Below are positions 1 to 8,819 of a DNA stretch of 64,000 nt, in pieces; position 1 is the stretch's first letter; each line of letters starts with the position of its first letter. The notes beneath the pieces were generated by a model, which saw only the letters and a program-made list of their open reading frames with translations, was not told the DNA's origin and did not search any database. Made by a program: the position numbers and the translations under genes. The stretch covers positions 18,617,823 through 18,681,822 of the forward strand of contig NW_022098026.1 of the NCBI RefSeq assembly GCF_002288925.2. The letters are read 5' to 3'. Source of the DNA: Delphinapterus leucas (taxonomy: Eukaryota; Chordata; Mammalia; Artiodactyla; Monodontidae).

Positions 1-323
1 TGCACGCGGGCTTTCTCTAGTTGCGGCGAGCGGGGGCTGCTCTTTGTTGCGGTGTGTGGGCTTCTCATTGCGGTGGCTTCTCTTGTTGTGGAGCATGGGC
101 TCTAGGCACGCAGGCTTCAGTAGTTGTGGCTCACGGGCTCAGTAGTTGTGGCTTGCGGGCTCAGTAGTTGTGGCTCGCAGGCTCTAGAGCGCAGTTTCAG
201 TAGTTGTGGCGCATGGGCTTAGTTGCTCCACGGCATGTGGGATCTTCCCAGACCAGGGATCAAACCTGGGTCCCCTGCACTGGCAGGCAGATTCTTAACC
301 ATTGTGCCACCAGGGAAGTCCCC
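1..323 (-). mobile_element. CHR SINE, long class, antisense, cut by the window start
   Basis: Starts inside the element (gggctttctctagttgcgg) and ends gccaccagggaagtccc. It lies in an SLC4A9 intron, 25 bases before an exon. Confidence 0.9.
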
Positions 324-347
324 ACCTGATTTCTTCTCTCCTTCCAG

Positions 348-406
348 GAAATGAGTCTCAGTGGACAAGCACAAAGCCAAAAGACAGAGATGACATCTTC
401 AGCGTG
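348..406 (+). pseudogene. SLC4A9: SLC4A9 exon: third extracellular loop, NES sequon
   Basis: The acceptor is ttccag at 342-347 and the donor gtgagg follows 406. The exon starts in phase 2 (two bases complete a Gly codon) and encodes NESQWTSTKPKDRDDIFSV. This matches the human extracellular loop, including the N-glycosylation sequon Asn-Glu-Ser. No defect is visible. It lies only 25 bases after a CHR SINE that ends near 323. Confidence 0.88.
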
Positions 407-618
407 GTGAGGGCCTGTTCCTGGGAGGGCCCAGGAAAGAAAGGGTGGAGACCAAAGAAGTCAGTAGTTCCAGGCTCTTCCCACCCCTCATAGGTCACTG
501 AGGCCCAGCCATTTGCTCTGGTTGCAGATCTCCTATCTTGTGTACTCAGTCTCAGTGGACACCAGTGGGCGTTTATTTCACTGCCCATGACCCCATCCAG
601 GACCACCTCTCCACACAA

Positions 619-807
619 GACCTAGGCCTGGTCAATGCATCCTTGCTGTCCCCACCTGAGTGTGCCCGGCAGGCAGGCCATCCTCATGGGCCTGGCTGTC
701 ATACAGTCCCAGACATTGCCTTCTTCTCCATTCTCTTCTTCGTTACTTCCTTCCTCTTTGCCATGGCCCTCAAGCACGTAAAGACCAGCCGCTTCTTCCC
801 CTCCATG
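619..807 (+). pseudogene. SLC4A9: SLC4A9 exon: loop and membrane segment, acceptor probably lost
   Basis: The frame runs from DLGLVNASLL to TSRFFPSM and ends at a good gtgagt donor. It holds the second sequon (Asn-Ala-Ser), two Cys residues and a hydrophobic stretch (about residues 32-50 of the exon) that forms a membrane helix. By comparison with human the exon should begin at the Asp codon at 619, but the preceding dinucleotide (617-618) is AA, not AG. An AG at 599-600 would give an in-frame exon six codons longer. An AG at 618-619 would shift the frame by one. The start is therefore uncertain. Confidence 0.82.
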
Positions 808-936
808 GTGAGTGTCACCTCTCTTTCTGTGGGAGAGAACTGGCTCTTGGCCTCGGGCCCTGTCTGCAAATGGGAAAGGGGGCAGAAGGAAGGGGATGGT
901 GGCCTGAACCTGATTGAGTGTCTGCTGGGTGGCCAG

Positions 937-1050
937 GTGTGCAACATGCTGGGTGACTTCTTCTCAGTCCTGGCCATCCTGCTGGGCTGTGGCCTCGATG
1001 CTTTCCTGGGCCTACCCACGCCGAAGCTCACGGTGCCCAGAGAGTTCAAG
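937..1050 (+). pseudogene. SLC4A9: SLC4A9 exon: membrane segment, PRE-F-K end
   Basis: The acceptor is ggccag (931-936) and the donor gtgaga. The 38 codons read VCNMLGDFFSVLAILLGC to TVPREFK. The region from SVLAILLGCGLDAFLGL onward matches human AE4 closely. The first ten residues are unusually divergent (human has V-R-K-G-L-S-D-F), so a basic cytoplasmic loop has lost its Arg and Lys. The length is unchanged. Confidence 0.88.
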
Positions 1051-1127
1051 GTGAGAGCTGGGAGTGGAGGGCAGAGGGCAAGGCAGGGCCAACAGAAAGG
1101 ACCCTAGAGGAGGAAGATGAATAGATC

Positions 1128-1520
1128 CCATACTTCTTCTCTAGTCTTCTGTTTTCTCACTCATAAAATAGAAATAGTATAATAATGGTCTCACAGAGTT
1201 GTTGCGAGGACACATCGTGTGCCAGACACATAGCAAGCACAGAATAGGTAGCTACTATTATAGGTAAGGGGTTAAAAGAATGGGTCTGGTCAGCCAGCCC
1301 TACGTCTGAGTTGCACTTCTGTCACTTCCTAGCTGTGTGACTTAGGGAAGTTAACCCGCATTCTGAGCCTCAATTTCTTCATCTATAAAATGGAAATAAT
1401 AAACTACCATAGTTTCTACCTCATAGGTTGTTTTGAGATTCACAGAAGATCATAGTGCATAGCACTATCACATTTCTGGGACTGGCACATACCAAGACCT
1501 CAATAAATGCTAGCTATCGT
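1128..1520 (+). repeat. Two sense MIR SINE remnants in an SLC4A9 intron
   Basis: Both stretches have the MIR core order: splice-like 'agctgtgtgactt', 'cctca.tttcttcatctataaaatgg', then 'tcaataaatgctagcta' at 1500-1516. The first copy (about 1128-1265) has only the 3' half. The second (about 1275-1520) is nearly complete. The rest of the intron (1521-2268) shows nothing I recognise. Confidence 0.7.
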
Positions 1521-2268
1521 TGTTACATGTTCTCCCTACTCTTGGCATGGCCCTACCCACTACACTACTCCCCAAACTCTTCTTGGCACCCACGATTGCC
1601 TGCTCTGATCCAGTAAAGCTGGAGCTCCCTGCCCAGGGCATGACAGTACACAGGACAAGGTTCAGCACTGACTTAGCACCTAAACTTTGCCTGTGCATTT
1701 GGAGACCTCCCCTCCAGCTTCCCTCACGGCAGGAGAGCACGGGGGCTCCAACTGAGGCAGCCTCAGGGGCTCAGAACCCAAGGCAGCAACTGGGGCCCTC
1801 CCCCGCACCAGACGCTTGTAATCAGAGCAGACTCAGACACACCCAGCCCTGCCCCTGCCCCAGATCTAGGCAGGTGTGAACCTGAGTTGCCCAGCGCTGG
1901 ATGGGGGTGCGGGGTGCCTAGGGAGAAGCTCTCTGTACATCAAGAAGTGTGGGCGGGCCTCTTCCACCACCTCCTCCTCTTACAGGGAGGGAAGGACCCT
2001 GAGAACCAAAGTCCAAAGCCCCTAGCTCCAGCCCAACCCCTAGGCTGGTCCCCCTCCTTCTGCCCTCTGCCATCCTTGCACTGGGATGCTTTGAACCAGC
2101 TGTGCACATACAGACTGCTCCCACCTAGCATTCAGTGTCTTAGAGCATGCGGGGAGGGGGGGAGGAGGATGAGGGGGGGAGTTGTGGAAGAGTGCCAAGG
2201 CTGGAGTGTGCAGGTGAGGTGCTCATGAGATACCTTCTCCAACCTGTCCACGGACTGCCCTTCCCTAG

Positions 2269-2430
2269 CCCACACTCCCTGGACATGGCTGGCTAGTGTT
2301 ACCTTTTGGAGCCAACCCCTGGTGGCTGAGTGTGGCAGCCGCCCTGCCTGCCCTGCTATTGTCTATCCTCATCTTCATGGACCAGCAGATCACAGGGGTC
2401 ATCCTCAACTGCACCGAATATAGACTGCGG
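2269..2430 (+). pseudogene. SLC4A9: SLC4A9 exon: membrane segment [12 protein letters not shown]
   Basis: The acceptor is ttccctag (2261-2268) and the donor gtaagg. The 54 codons begin [10 protein letters not shown] and end TEYRLR. They contain the SLC4 hallmark FMDQQIT motif, conserved across the bicarbonate transporter family next to the transport domain. Nothing is broken. Compared with human, NRMEY has become NCTEY, which creates an Asn-Cys-Thr. Confidence 0.9.
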
Positions 2431-2577
2431 GTAAGGACTGCTGGGTAAGACCCTAGGTCCCTAGCCCAAGGGACAGGAGCTCCAGGGTGGGGTCCAGACT
2501 CCCCCTTTCCCACCCCAGAAGACAGAGGGCCCAGATCTGGGCTAGCTTCATCCTCATTGCCCCACCGCTATCTGCAG

Positions 2578-2756
2578 AAGGGAGCTGGCTTCCACCTGGA
2601 CCTCCTCTGTGTGTCCGTGCTGATGCTGCTTACATCAGCTCTTGGGCTGCCCTGGTATGTCTCAGCCACTGTCATCTCCCTGGCCCACATGGACAGTCTT
2701 TGGAGAGAGAGCAGAGCCTGTGCCCCAGGGGAGGCTCCCAGCTTCCTGGGCATCAG
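2578..2756 (+). pseudogene. SLC4A9: SLC4A9 exon: [10 protein letters not shown] to FLGI
   Basis: The acceptor is tctgcag (2571-2577) and the donor gtgagg after 2756. The 59 codons plus two bases encode the strongly conserved SLC4 block KGAGFHLDL, a hydrophobic helix, [15 protein letters not shown] and [13 protein letters not shown]. This block is the most family-diagnostic piece in the window. The last two bases (AG) join the next exon to complete Arg. Confidence 0.92.
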
Positions 2757-2856
2757 GTGAGGCCAGTATTCAGGGGGCTGGAATGAGACGTGGGCAGCAA
2801 GGTGGGGTATTGGGTACAGGGCAGAGTTATTTGGGCAGCTTAAATTGTAAGCGGGT

Positions 2857-3066
2857 GGGCTTCCCTGGTGGCGCAGTGGTTTAGAGTCCGCCTGCCGATG
2901 CAGGGGACACGGGTTCGTGCCCCGGTCCGGGAAGATCCCACATGCCGCGGAGCGGCTGGGCCCGTGCGCCATGGCCACTGAGCCTGTGCGTCGGGAGCCT
3001 GTGCTCCTCAACGGGAGAGGCCACAGCAGTGAGATGCCTGCATATGGCAAAAAAAAAGAAAAAAAA
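2857..3066 (+). mobile_element. CHR SINE, short poly(A) class, sense
   Basis: Begins ggcttccctggtggcgcagt and ends in an A-rich tail. The flanks tgtaagcgggt (before) and tgtaagctggt (3068 on) look like a target-site duplication. It lies in the SLC4A9 intron. Confidence 0.9.
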
Positions 3067-3695
3067 ATGTAAGCTGGTGACTCCAGAGGGCTCTCTCACT
3101 GCCCCATGAGCGCTGGTGTGGGGTGAATGGGTGGGTTCTGGGCTCTGAGCTGGGTGAGTCAGGTCTTCCCCTCTCCTCCTTCAGCCATGAGACTGGGAGG
3201 GGCCTCCAGAGGAGCATCATGGATATGAGTGTGGAGGCAGCCAGGGCTGAGCAAGGATGAGGTGCTACCTAATAATCCCCACTCAGTGTAGAAGCACCTC
3301 ATTGATATTACAAAGTAACCATCACAAAAACAATTTTGTTGGAAACACAGTCTAACTGTCGAAAGTATGTGAAATCAACTTTGCAAATTATGAAGTAGAA
3401 GTGTTTATGTTAGTATAAAAATCGCTAATTTTCCATCAAAATAAAAGATAAAAACAAAGAGCAGCCCTGAGCTTGAGCTGCTGAAGAGGACTGGGACCCC
3501 CGTATTGAAGTGACCTGTCCCTTCCTCTCTGCCAACTTTTCACACCAAGCTAAGGTCCCCTCCCTGCCAGGTTACTGTCGGGGGATCCCTCCGCTTCCCT
3601 CCTGCCAGGGTCTGTTGCGATGTTTGGCCAGCGTGCCCAGCCTGGGCACCCCAGGGGCTCTCCCAGACCCTAGCTAACTCCTCCTTTCCCCACAG

Positions 3696-3768
3696 AGAGC
3701 AGAGGCCGACGGGCCTGGCGGTGTTCATCCTCACAAGAATCTCCATCTTCCTGGCACCTATACTCAAG
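3696..3768 (+). pseudogene. SLC4A9: SLC4A9 exon with GC instead of GT donor
   Basis: The acceptor is ccccacag (3688-3695). One base completes Arg, then 24 codons read EQRPTGLAVFILTRISIFLAPILK. The junction after Lys should be GT, but bases 3769-3770 are GC followed by acct. That is unlike the usual strong AG/GCAAGT form of natural GC-AG introns. If the intron is retained, translation ends three codons later (Lys-Ala-Pro-stop, TAG at 3775-3777). Confidence 0.88.
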
Positions 3769-3799
3769 GCACCTTAGTCAGACAAGCCAGCATCGGGGG

Positions 3800-4060
3800 C
3801 AGGGCAGTAATAATAATAACTATAGGAAGAACTGACATTGGCTGAACATTTACCACATGCTGGGCACTGTGTTAAGTTTTCTCCATACATAGTCTCATTT
3901 AATCCTCACATTACCGCTGAGAGGCATATGCACTTTAAAAACGAGGAACCTGAAGGTTAAAGAGGTTAAGGAGCTTGCAAGAGACCACCAAGAGACCTAG
4001 TTTCTCAGATCTATCTGAGAACCCAAACTCTGACCCAGTAGGCTTTCTACCCAGTGGAGC
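3800..4060 (-). repeat. Antisense MIR remnant
   Basis: Shows the antisense MIR order: 'tgctgggcactgtgttaag', 'ctcatttaatcctcac', a degenerate 'aacgaggaacctgaaggttaaagagg'. It is old and diverged. Confidence 0.6.
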
Positions 4061-4499
4061 AGGGTGCAGACATGCCACCATCCCCAGGGCCCAAGCACTA
4101 CCCTTGCTCCAGACTCTCAATGAGCCTTAGACTAAGAGTGTGATCATCACAACCCAGAAAAACTTTGAGGCAAAACCCCTTCACTTCTCCCTCACCAGAT
4201 GTTTATAAACACCTACCGTGGGCAAGGCTCTGCGAGGCACCTGGGAGAAGGGGGTGGGCAGGGGAGTAATACTGAAGAAGAATATGGAACCAAGCCCCTG
4301 TCAGCAACACACACACATGAATAAAAATTAAGCAACAAGTAACAGCAGAAAGGTTCAACAAGCCAAGACAGCAAAGCAGTCAAGGAGGATGTGGAGAATG
4401 GTTACACAAATTCACAGGCAGGACGGCAAGAGGTTAGCGGAGGGAAAGGTCACGGAGGCTGGGTGAGAGGAGGGTAGTTGAAAGAGCCAGATGGACCGG

Positions 4500-4720
4500 A
4501 TCAGCCGCTGACTAACTAGGTGACTCTCATTCAGCAGATTTTTACCGAGCATAAGCCATGTGCCAAGCACTGTTCCAGGGACTGGGGATATAGCGGTGAT
4601 CAAAACAGATCATCCATATCTTGCATTCTGGTGAGAGGAGACAGATAAAAACAAAGCTATAAACTAGGATAATTTCAGATAGTGATAACTTCTACGAAAA
4701 ATAAAAGAGGGTAAGGTGAT
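4500..4720 (-). repeat. Antisense L2-like remnant
   Basis: The text 'tgtgccaagcactgttccaggg...ggggatatagcggtgatcaaaacagat' is the antisense 3' end of the L2 type that recurs several times in this window. It lies in the SLC4A9 intron and ends where the next SINE's duplication starts. Confidence 0.55.
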
Positions 4721-4744
4721 TAAGAGCACTAGGGGTCTACTTTA

Positions 4745-5096
4745 TTTATTTATAAATTTATTTATTTATTTTTGGCTGCATTGGGTCTTCGTTGCTGCGT
4801 GCAGGCTTTCTCTAGTTGCGGCGAGCAGAGGCTACTCTTCATTGTGGTATGTGGGCTTCTCATTGCGGTGGCTTCTCTTTTTGCAGAGCACGGGCTCTAG
4901 GCACACGGGCTTCAGTAGTTGTGGCACATGGGCTCCGTAGTTGTGGCTCGCGGGCTCTAGAGTGCAGGCTCAGTAGTTGTGGCACACAGGCTTAGTTGCT
5001 CTGTGGCATGTGGGATCTTCCCGGACCAGGGCTCGAACCCATGTCCCCTGCATTGGCAGGTGGATTCTTAAACACTCAGCCACCAGGGAAGTCCCC
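4745..5096 (-). mobile_element. CHR SINE, long class, antisense
   Basis: T-rich (TTTAT)n start, 'ggctgcattgggtcttcgtt' and the end 'ccaccagggaagtcccc'. Perfect 14-base target-site duplication aggggtctacttta at 4731-4744 and 5097-5110. Confidence 0.93.
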
Positions 5097-5205
5097 AGGG
5101 GTCTACTTTAGATTGGCTGGTTTCTGGGGTGTCATGACATGAGTAGTGAGAAGCGTGAGTAGTGAGAGGGATGTCAGGGAAGAGCATTTTAGGTGGAGGG
5201 AATAG

Positions 5206-5264
5206 GGAATTCTCTGGCAGTCCAGGTTTAATCCCTGGTCGGGGGGAAAAAAAGAGAAACATAA
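5206..5264 (+). mobile_element. 59-base internally deleted CHR-like SINE, sense
   Basis: Keeps only the start (ggaattctctggcagtccag), the B-box area (ggtttaatccctggtcgggg) and an A-rich tail. It is flanked by an exact 13-base duplication gtggagggaatag at 5193-5205 and 5265-5277, so it inserted in this tiny form or was shortened inside. Confidence 0.8.
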
Positions 5265-5399
5265 GTGGAGGGAATAGCAAAGCAAAAGGCCTTGCAAGGG
5301 GTAGAAGTAAATTTGGACAAACTGAGGAAAGGAAAGGGGGCCAGTATAGCAGGAACAGAGAGAGCAGAGAGGAATGTGAGAGAGAAGAGTGGTAAGAGA

Positions 5400-5520
5400 G
5401 GTAATGGGCAAGTTACTTAGCCTCTCTGAAATCCAATTTCTTGATCTGTAAAATGGAGAAAATTATAGAATTTACTCCATCTGATTGATGTGAAGCTTCA
5501 ATGAAAGCAGGCAATACAAA
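5400..5520 (+). repeat. Sense MIR remnant
   Basis: 'gggcaagttacttagcctctctgaaatccaatttcttgatctgtaaaatgg' pattern, the MIR core in sense orientation. Confidence 0.65.
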
Positions 5521-5634
5521 GTGTGTAGCTTACATGCTGGAGGCTGGATGCTGGGGTTGGAGCCTGGGGGGGTGGGTATCTGGGCAGCTGGCAGAGGTGA
5601 ACTACTTTGCCAGCTCTCCACTTCTCTCTACCAA

Positions 5635-5703
5635 TTCATCCCAATGCCTCTGCTCTATGGCATCTTCCTATACATGGGGGTGACAGCAATTAGCAGCATC
5701 CAG
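5635..5703 (+). pseudogene. SLC4A9: SLC4A9 exon with both splice sites destroyed
   Basis: The 23 codons read FIPMPLLYGIFLYMGVTAIS and end SIQ, matching the human helix exon closely. The acceptor position 5633-5634 is AA (preceded by a pyrimidine-rich ctctctacc), and the donor position 5704-5705 is AT in an otherwise ideal 'cag/atgagt'. Both dinucleotides are one G-to-A step from normal. The exon cannot be spliced in by the major spliceosome. Skipping it would remove 23 residues without a frameshift but would delete a membrane helix. Confidence 0.9.
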
Positions 5704-5962
5704 ATGAGTCCATTAAAATCACCAAGTAACCCCACTCTTCTCCTTTTCTTTCCCGCTGGTACCTCCTGCCTGCATTTGCCAATTCCCCTCCTCTCCTCTT
5801 TTCCTGCCTCTCCTGGCCACAGGGACTCTGCTGCCACGCTGTGGTTGGGGAGGGGACCAAGGGAGCCTTCTGACCATTCCCAACACTGCGCTTGGTTAGC
5901 TAACAGTGACACCCTCCAGGCTACCTGAGTACACTGCTTTCCTCCTCCTCTTGTTCCCCCAG

Positions 5963-6136
5963 TTCACGAAGAGGGTGCAGCTATTATTGATGCCAGCAAA
6001 GCACCAGCCGGACCTTCTGCTCTTGCGGCATGTGCCTCTGAGGAGGGTCCACTTCTTCACAGCCATCCAACTTGCCTGCCTGGGTCTGCTTTGGATAATC
6101 AAGTCTACCCCTGCAGCCATCATCTTCCTCCTCATG
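5963..6136 (+). pseudogene. SLC4A9: SLC4A9 exon: cytoplasmic linker and last membrane region
   Basis: The acceptor is ttccccccag (to 5962) and the donor gttact, acceptable but weak. The 58 codons run from [19 protein letters not shown] to [11 protein letters not shown]. They include the conserved MPAKHQPD and [10 protein letters not shown] signature and the [14 protein letters not shown] helix of SLC4 proteins. The frame is intact and close to human. Confidence 0.92.
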
Positions 6137-6541
6137 GTTACTCGGGGCAGAGTTGGGTGGTGTCCTGATGGCTCCCAGGAGACTCAGCCTGAGAGGGTGG
6201 CCAAGGCCTGAATGAGAGCAAGAATCTACCCTCTGTCACTTGCCTTGGCTCTGCCTGGTTGGGAATCCTAGGACAAAGAAAGATGGCCAAGAGACGACTA
6301 CAAATGGGCTAGACCTGGGATACCTGGTTCAATTCCTTTCCCAGTCTCTTTGGGCTGATCAGCCACAGGTAGGGATATAAAGCCCAGAAGAAAACTGAAG
6401 ACCTGGGAGAGGCAAGGCTGGCACTTTTGTTACTCAGTAAGGTGATAATGTAAGTGGATTCTGGCTTTGTTCTTACTCACTGAGGAAGTTAAGAGACATG
6501 GCTATTGCTGACAACCCTTGGCTTTGTTTCTATCCCTGCAG

Positions 6542-6694
6542 TTGCTAGACCTGGTGGGGGTCCGAAAAGCATTGGAGTGGGTCTTCTCACCACAGGAACT
6601 CCTCTGGCTGGATAAGCCGATGCCAGAGGAGAGAAGCATCACTGAGAAGGGGCTGGAGCCAGAGTACTCATTCAGTGGAAGTGACAATGAAGAT
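6542..6694 (+). pseudogene. SLC4A9: SLC4A9 exon: C-terminal cytoplasmic tail
   Basis: The acceptor is ctgcag (to 6541) and the donor gtgagc. The 51 codons begin LLDLVGVRKALEWVFSPQE and end FSGSDNED. The segment VRKALE.VFSPQEL.WLD is the conserved post-membrane motif of the family. One Glu is missing from the human EEE run, an in-frame change. Confidence 0.9.
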
Positions 6695-7037
6695 GTGAGC
6701 TCCAGGATGGGCCCTCTCAGGAGAACAGGGCAGGGGTGTGGGAGAGAGGACTTCTCCAGGAGTTGCCCCTAAAGTGTAATATCTCTGTTAAGTCTGAAGA
6801 TCTGATCAACACAATCATTCCTCTTTGTTCTGTATTAACATAGGCACACTGAAGGAGCGAGGGAAATTTTTTCTTCATATGAGCCCAGGGTGGGTGGAAA
6901 GGCCTGGGGACAAAGTCCTGATCTTTGTCTTAATGTGGGTTTATATCCTTTCACTCTCTGGGTTCCTTTTTCTCTGCTATCTGTCTCAGTCTTTTGTCTT
7001 TCTGTTCCCAACTCATCTTGGGATCTCTGTTCCATAG

Positions 7038-7091
7038 TCAGAGCTGATGTATCAGCCATAGGCTCCGGAAATCAACATCTCTGTGAATTAG
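7038..7091 (+). pseudogene. SLC4A9: SLC4A9 last coding exon with premature TAG
   Basis: The acceptor is ttccatag (to 7037). The reading is SELMYQP, then TAG at 7059-7061 where human has Lys (AAG), then the still readable APEINISVN and the ancestral stop TAG at 7089-7091. The protein would lose its last ten residues. The tail beyond the stop is still perfectly recognisable, so this change looks recent or nearly neutral. Confidence 0.9.
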
Positions 7092-8600
7092 CTGGTATGG
7101 AGTTGGGGCTCCAGGAAACTGAGCGTGAGGTAAGGGTGTGAGGAAAATGCTCCTGGTGTTGAGGATGGGGAGGTGCAGGCTCAGACCTTGGAAAGCTCCA
7201 GTGTGCTGAACAGCCCTGTTTTCTCTACATGCTCCAGTCCCTCCTGAACCCCCTAGTGGGGGAGGGGGTAGCAGAGTCTCTCCAGAGGAAAGAAGGAAAC
7301 AAGCGAGGGTTCATGGGCTTGGCTCCCTGTGGCACTGAAGTCTGGCCAGTAGAGGGAGCTCAAGCTCACACCAAACTGGAAGGGATGGGAGGTGGGGAAG
7401 GGGAGGGCACAATGATAAAAGAACGGGAAGGAGTAGGGAGGAGAGGAAGGGAGGATAAAGCCTCCTGCAGCTTTCTTTGCCTTGGAGGCTCCTCCCATAG
7501 GCTGCTTAGAACCACACTCCAGACAAGTGGAAAGATTCTTTGTCACTTGCCCTCTGTGCCTTTCCTTCATTTTATTCATCCATTTATCAAAACGTTTTCT
7601 GAGTACTTTTGGAGTATCCAGGTACTAGAGATACACAGTGGTAAGACAGTCATGGTCCCTGACCTCAGGAAGTTAAAATTCCAGTGGGAAAGACAACTGT
7701 TAGAGTGGGATAGTGCTGGCTAATGGAGGGAGAGGCTGTGGCAGCAGAGAGGCCTCCGATCTCTTCTTGGAGGGTGGTGAATGTACAGTGGTGGGAGTTG
7801 GGTAGGGCTTCCAAGAGGAAGTGGTCCATAATTTGAAATCTGAAGAATGAACAGAAGCTAGCCAGGATAAGATGGAGGGAAAACGTTCTAGACAAAGGGT
7901 ACAGTACCTGCAAAAGCCTGGAATTTTTTCCCCCTTGATGAAATGAACTCTTTGGGGCTCCACCTCGCCATGTCTCTCCAAGCCCAAGAGCCCGAGTCCC
8001 CACCAGTTGCAATGGAAAATTCTGGGGGCTGGAGGGAGACAGGGAAAATCACGGGATGGCCCAGAACAAGATCTCCTGAGCTCTCCTTATCCCCTATCAC
8101 GTCTTGGCTCTGTTCTTTGCCTTGTTGTGTAGTCCTTGCTCTGACCCCACTATGTCTTCTCTCTGTTCACAGGTATTTACTCAGGAAGTCAGGACATTGT
8201 TGGCCTTTGGCTTAACTGCCAGATGCTCAGTTGGCTGGGAACCTGGAACGTTGGGGCAGGACTGGAAGGCAGCTGGCCAAGACCTCATTCACCCTCCTGA
8301 GCCGGGGGTGGAGAATGGCAGGGGACAAGCAGGTTTGCTTTGTGGTTGGGAAAGTCTGGTAAGCCAGAGGGACTGAGCAGACCCCATTCACTCTTTACCC
8401 CATTGAAGGAACGTAAGTCTAGAAGCCCTTCCCATTTTGAAACTTCTGTCCTCACAAATTCTCTTTTGTACAGTCAGGGTGTTGTCAGGGAACTCTTTTC
8501 AGTTTGCAAAAGGGAAAAAAAGTCCCTCTTTCCAGAAAAGTATTTCTCTATTTTAAACAGTTTTTTTACACATATAAAAATAAACTTTAGTTTTTGACCA
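7092..8600 (+). other. SLC4A9 downstream flank, possible 3' UTR
   Basis: No further exon can be supported. An antisense L2-like piece lies at about 7570-7920 ('gagtactttt...caggtactagagatacac', 'gtaaga.agtcatggtccct'). A possible polyadenylation signal AATAAA is at 8579-8584, but nothing ties it to SLC4A9 transcripts. Open frames here have no recognisable product. Confidence 0.4.
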
Positions 8601-8819
8601 CAAAAGTGAATAAGATTATTGCAAAATATTGGAACACTCCAGAATGTATAATTTTGAAATGGAAATCATCCCAGAGGTAGCCAGTGTTCACATTTTAGTG
8701 TATATTGTTCAGATTTATTGAGTTCTATAACATGCTTGATACTTAATATGTGTTGGATGTTTTCCCCATGTCGGTACTACATACATATCCAACATTCCTC
8801 TTGCATAGAATAAATAACT

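Larger units (their letters stand above)
348..7091 (+). pseudogene. SLC4A9: SLC4A9 (anion exchanger 4), 3' part, probable unitary pseudogene
   Basis: SLC4A9 (AE4) is a multi-pass Cl-/HCO3- (or Na+-HCO3-) transporter of the SLC4 family, found in the basolateral membrane of salivary, renal and other epithelia. Ten exons match the C-terminal part of the human protein as I recall it: 348-406, 619(or 601)-807, 937-1050, 2269-2430, 2578-2756, 3696-3768, 5635-5703, 5963-6136, 6542-6694 and 7038-7091. They cover the third extracellular loop with two N-glycosylation sequons (NES, NAS), the last membrane segments and the cytoplasmic tail. Earlier exons lie before the window. All exons stay open and phases agree, so decay is recent or constraint lasted long. 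Lesions are: exon 3696-3768 donor GC, exon 5635-5703 acceptor AA and donor AT, probable acceptor AA before 619, and TAG at 7059-7061. Identity is very secure. Loss of function is strongly inferred and agrees with published SLC4A9 loss in cetaceans. Confidence 0.93.

Noticed and set aside
538..1107. 189-codon frame as a separate gene
   Set aside because: It is SLC4A9 exon 619-807 read on through an intron into the next exon, which happens to be in the same frame.
7229..7723. 164-codon frame downstream of SLC4A9
   Set aside because: No motif, low-complexity Gly/Glu start and overlap with an antisense L2-like piece.
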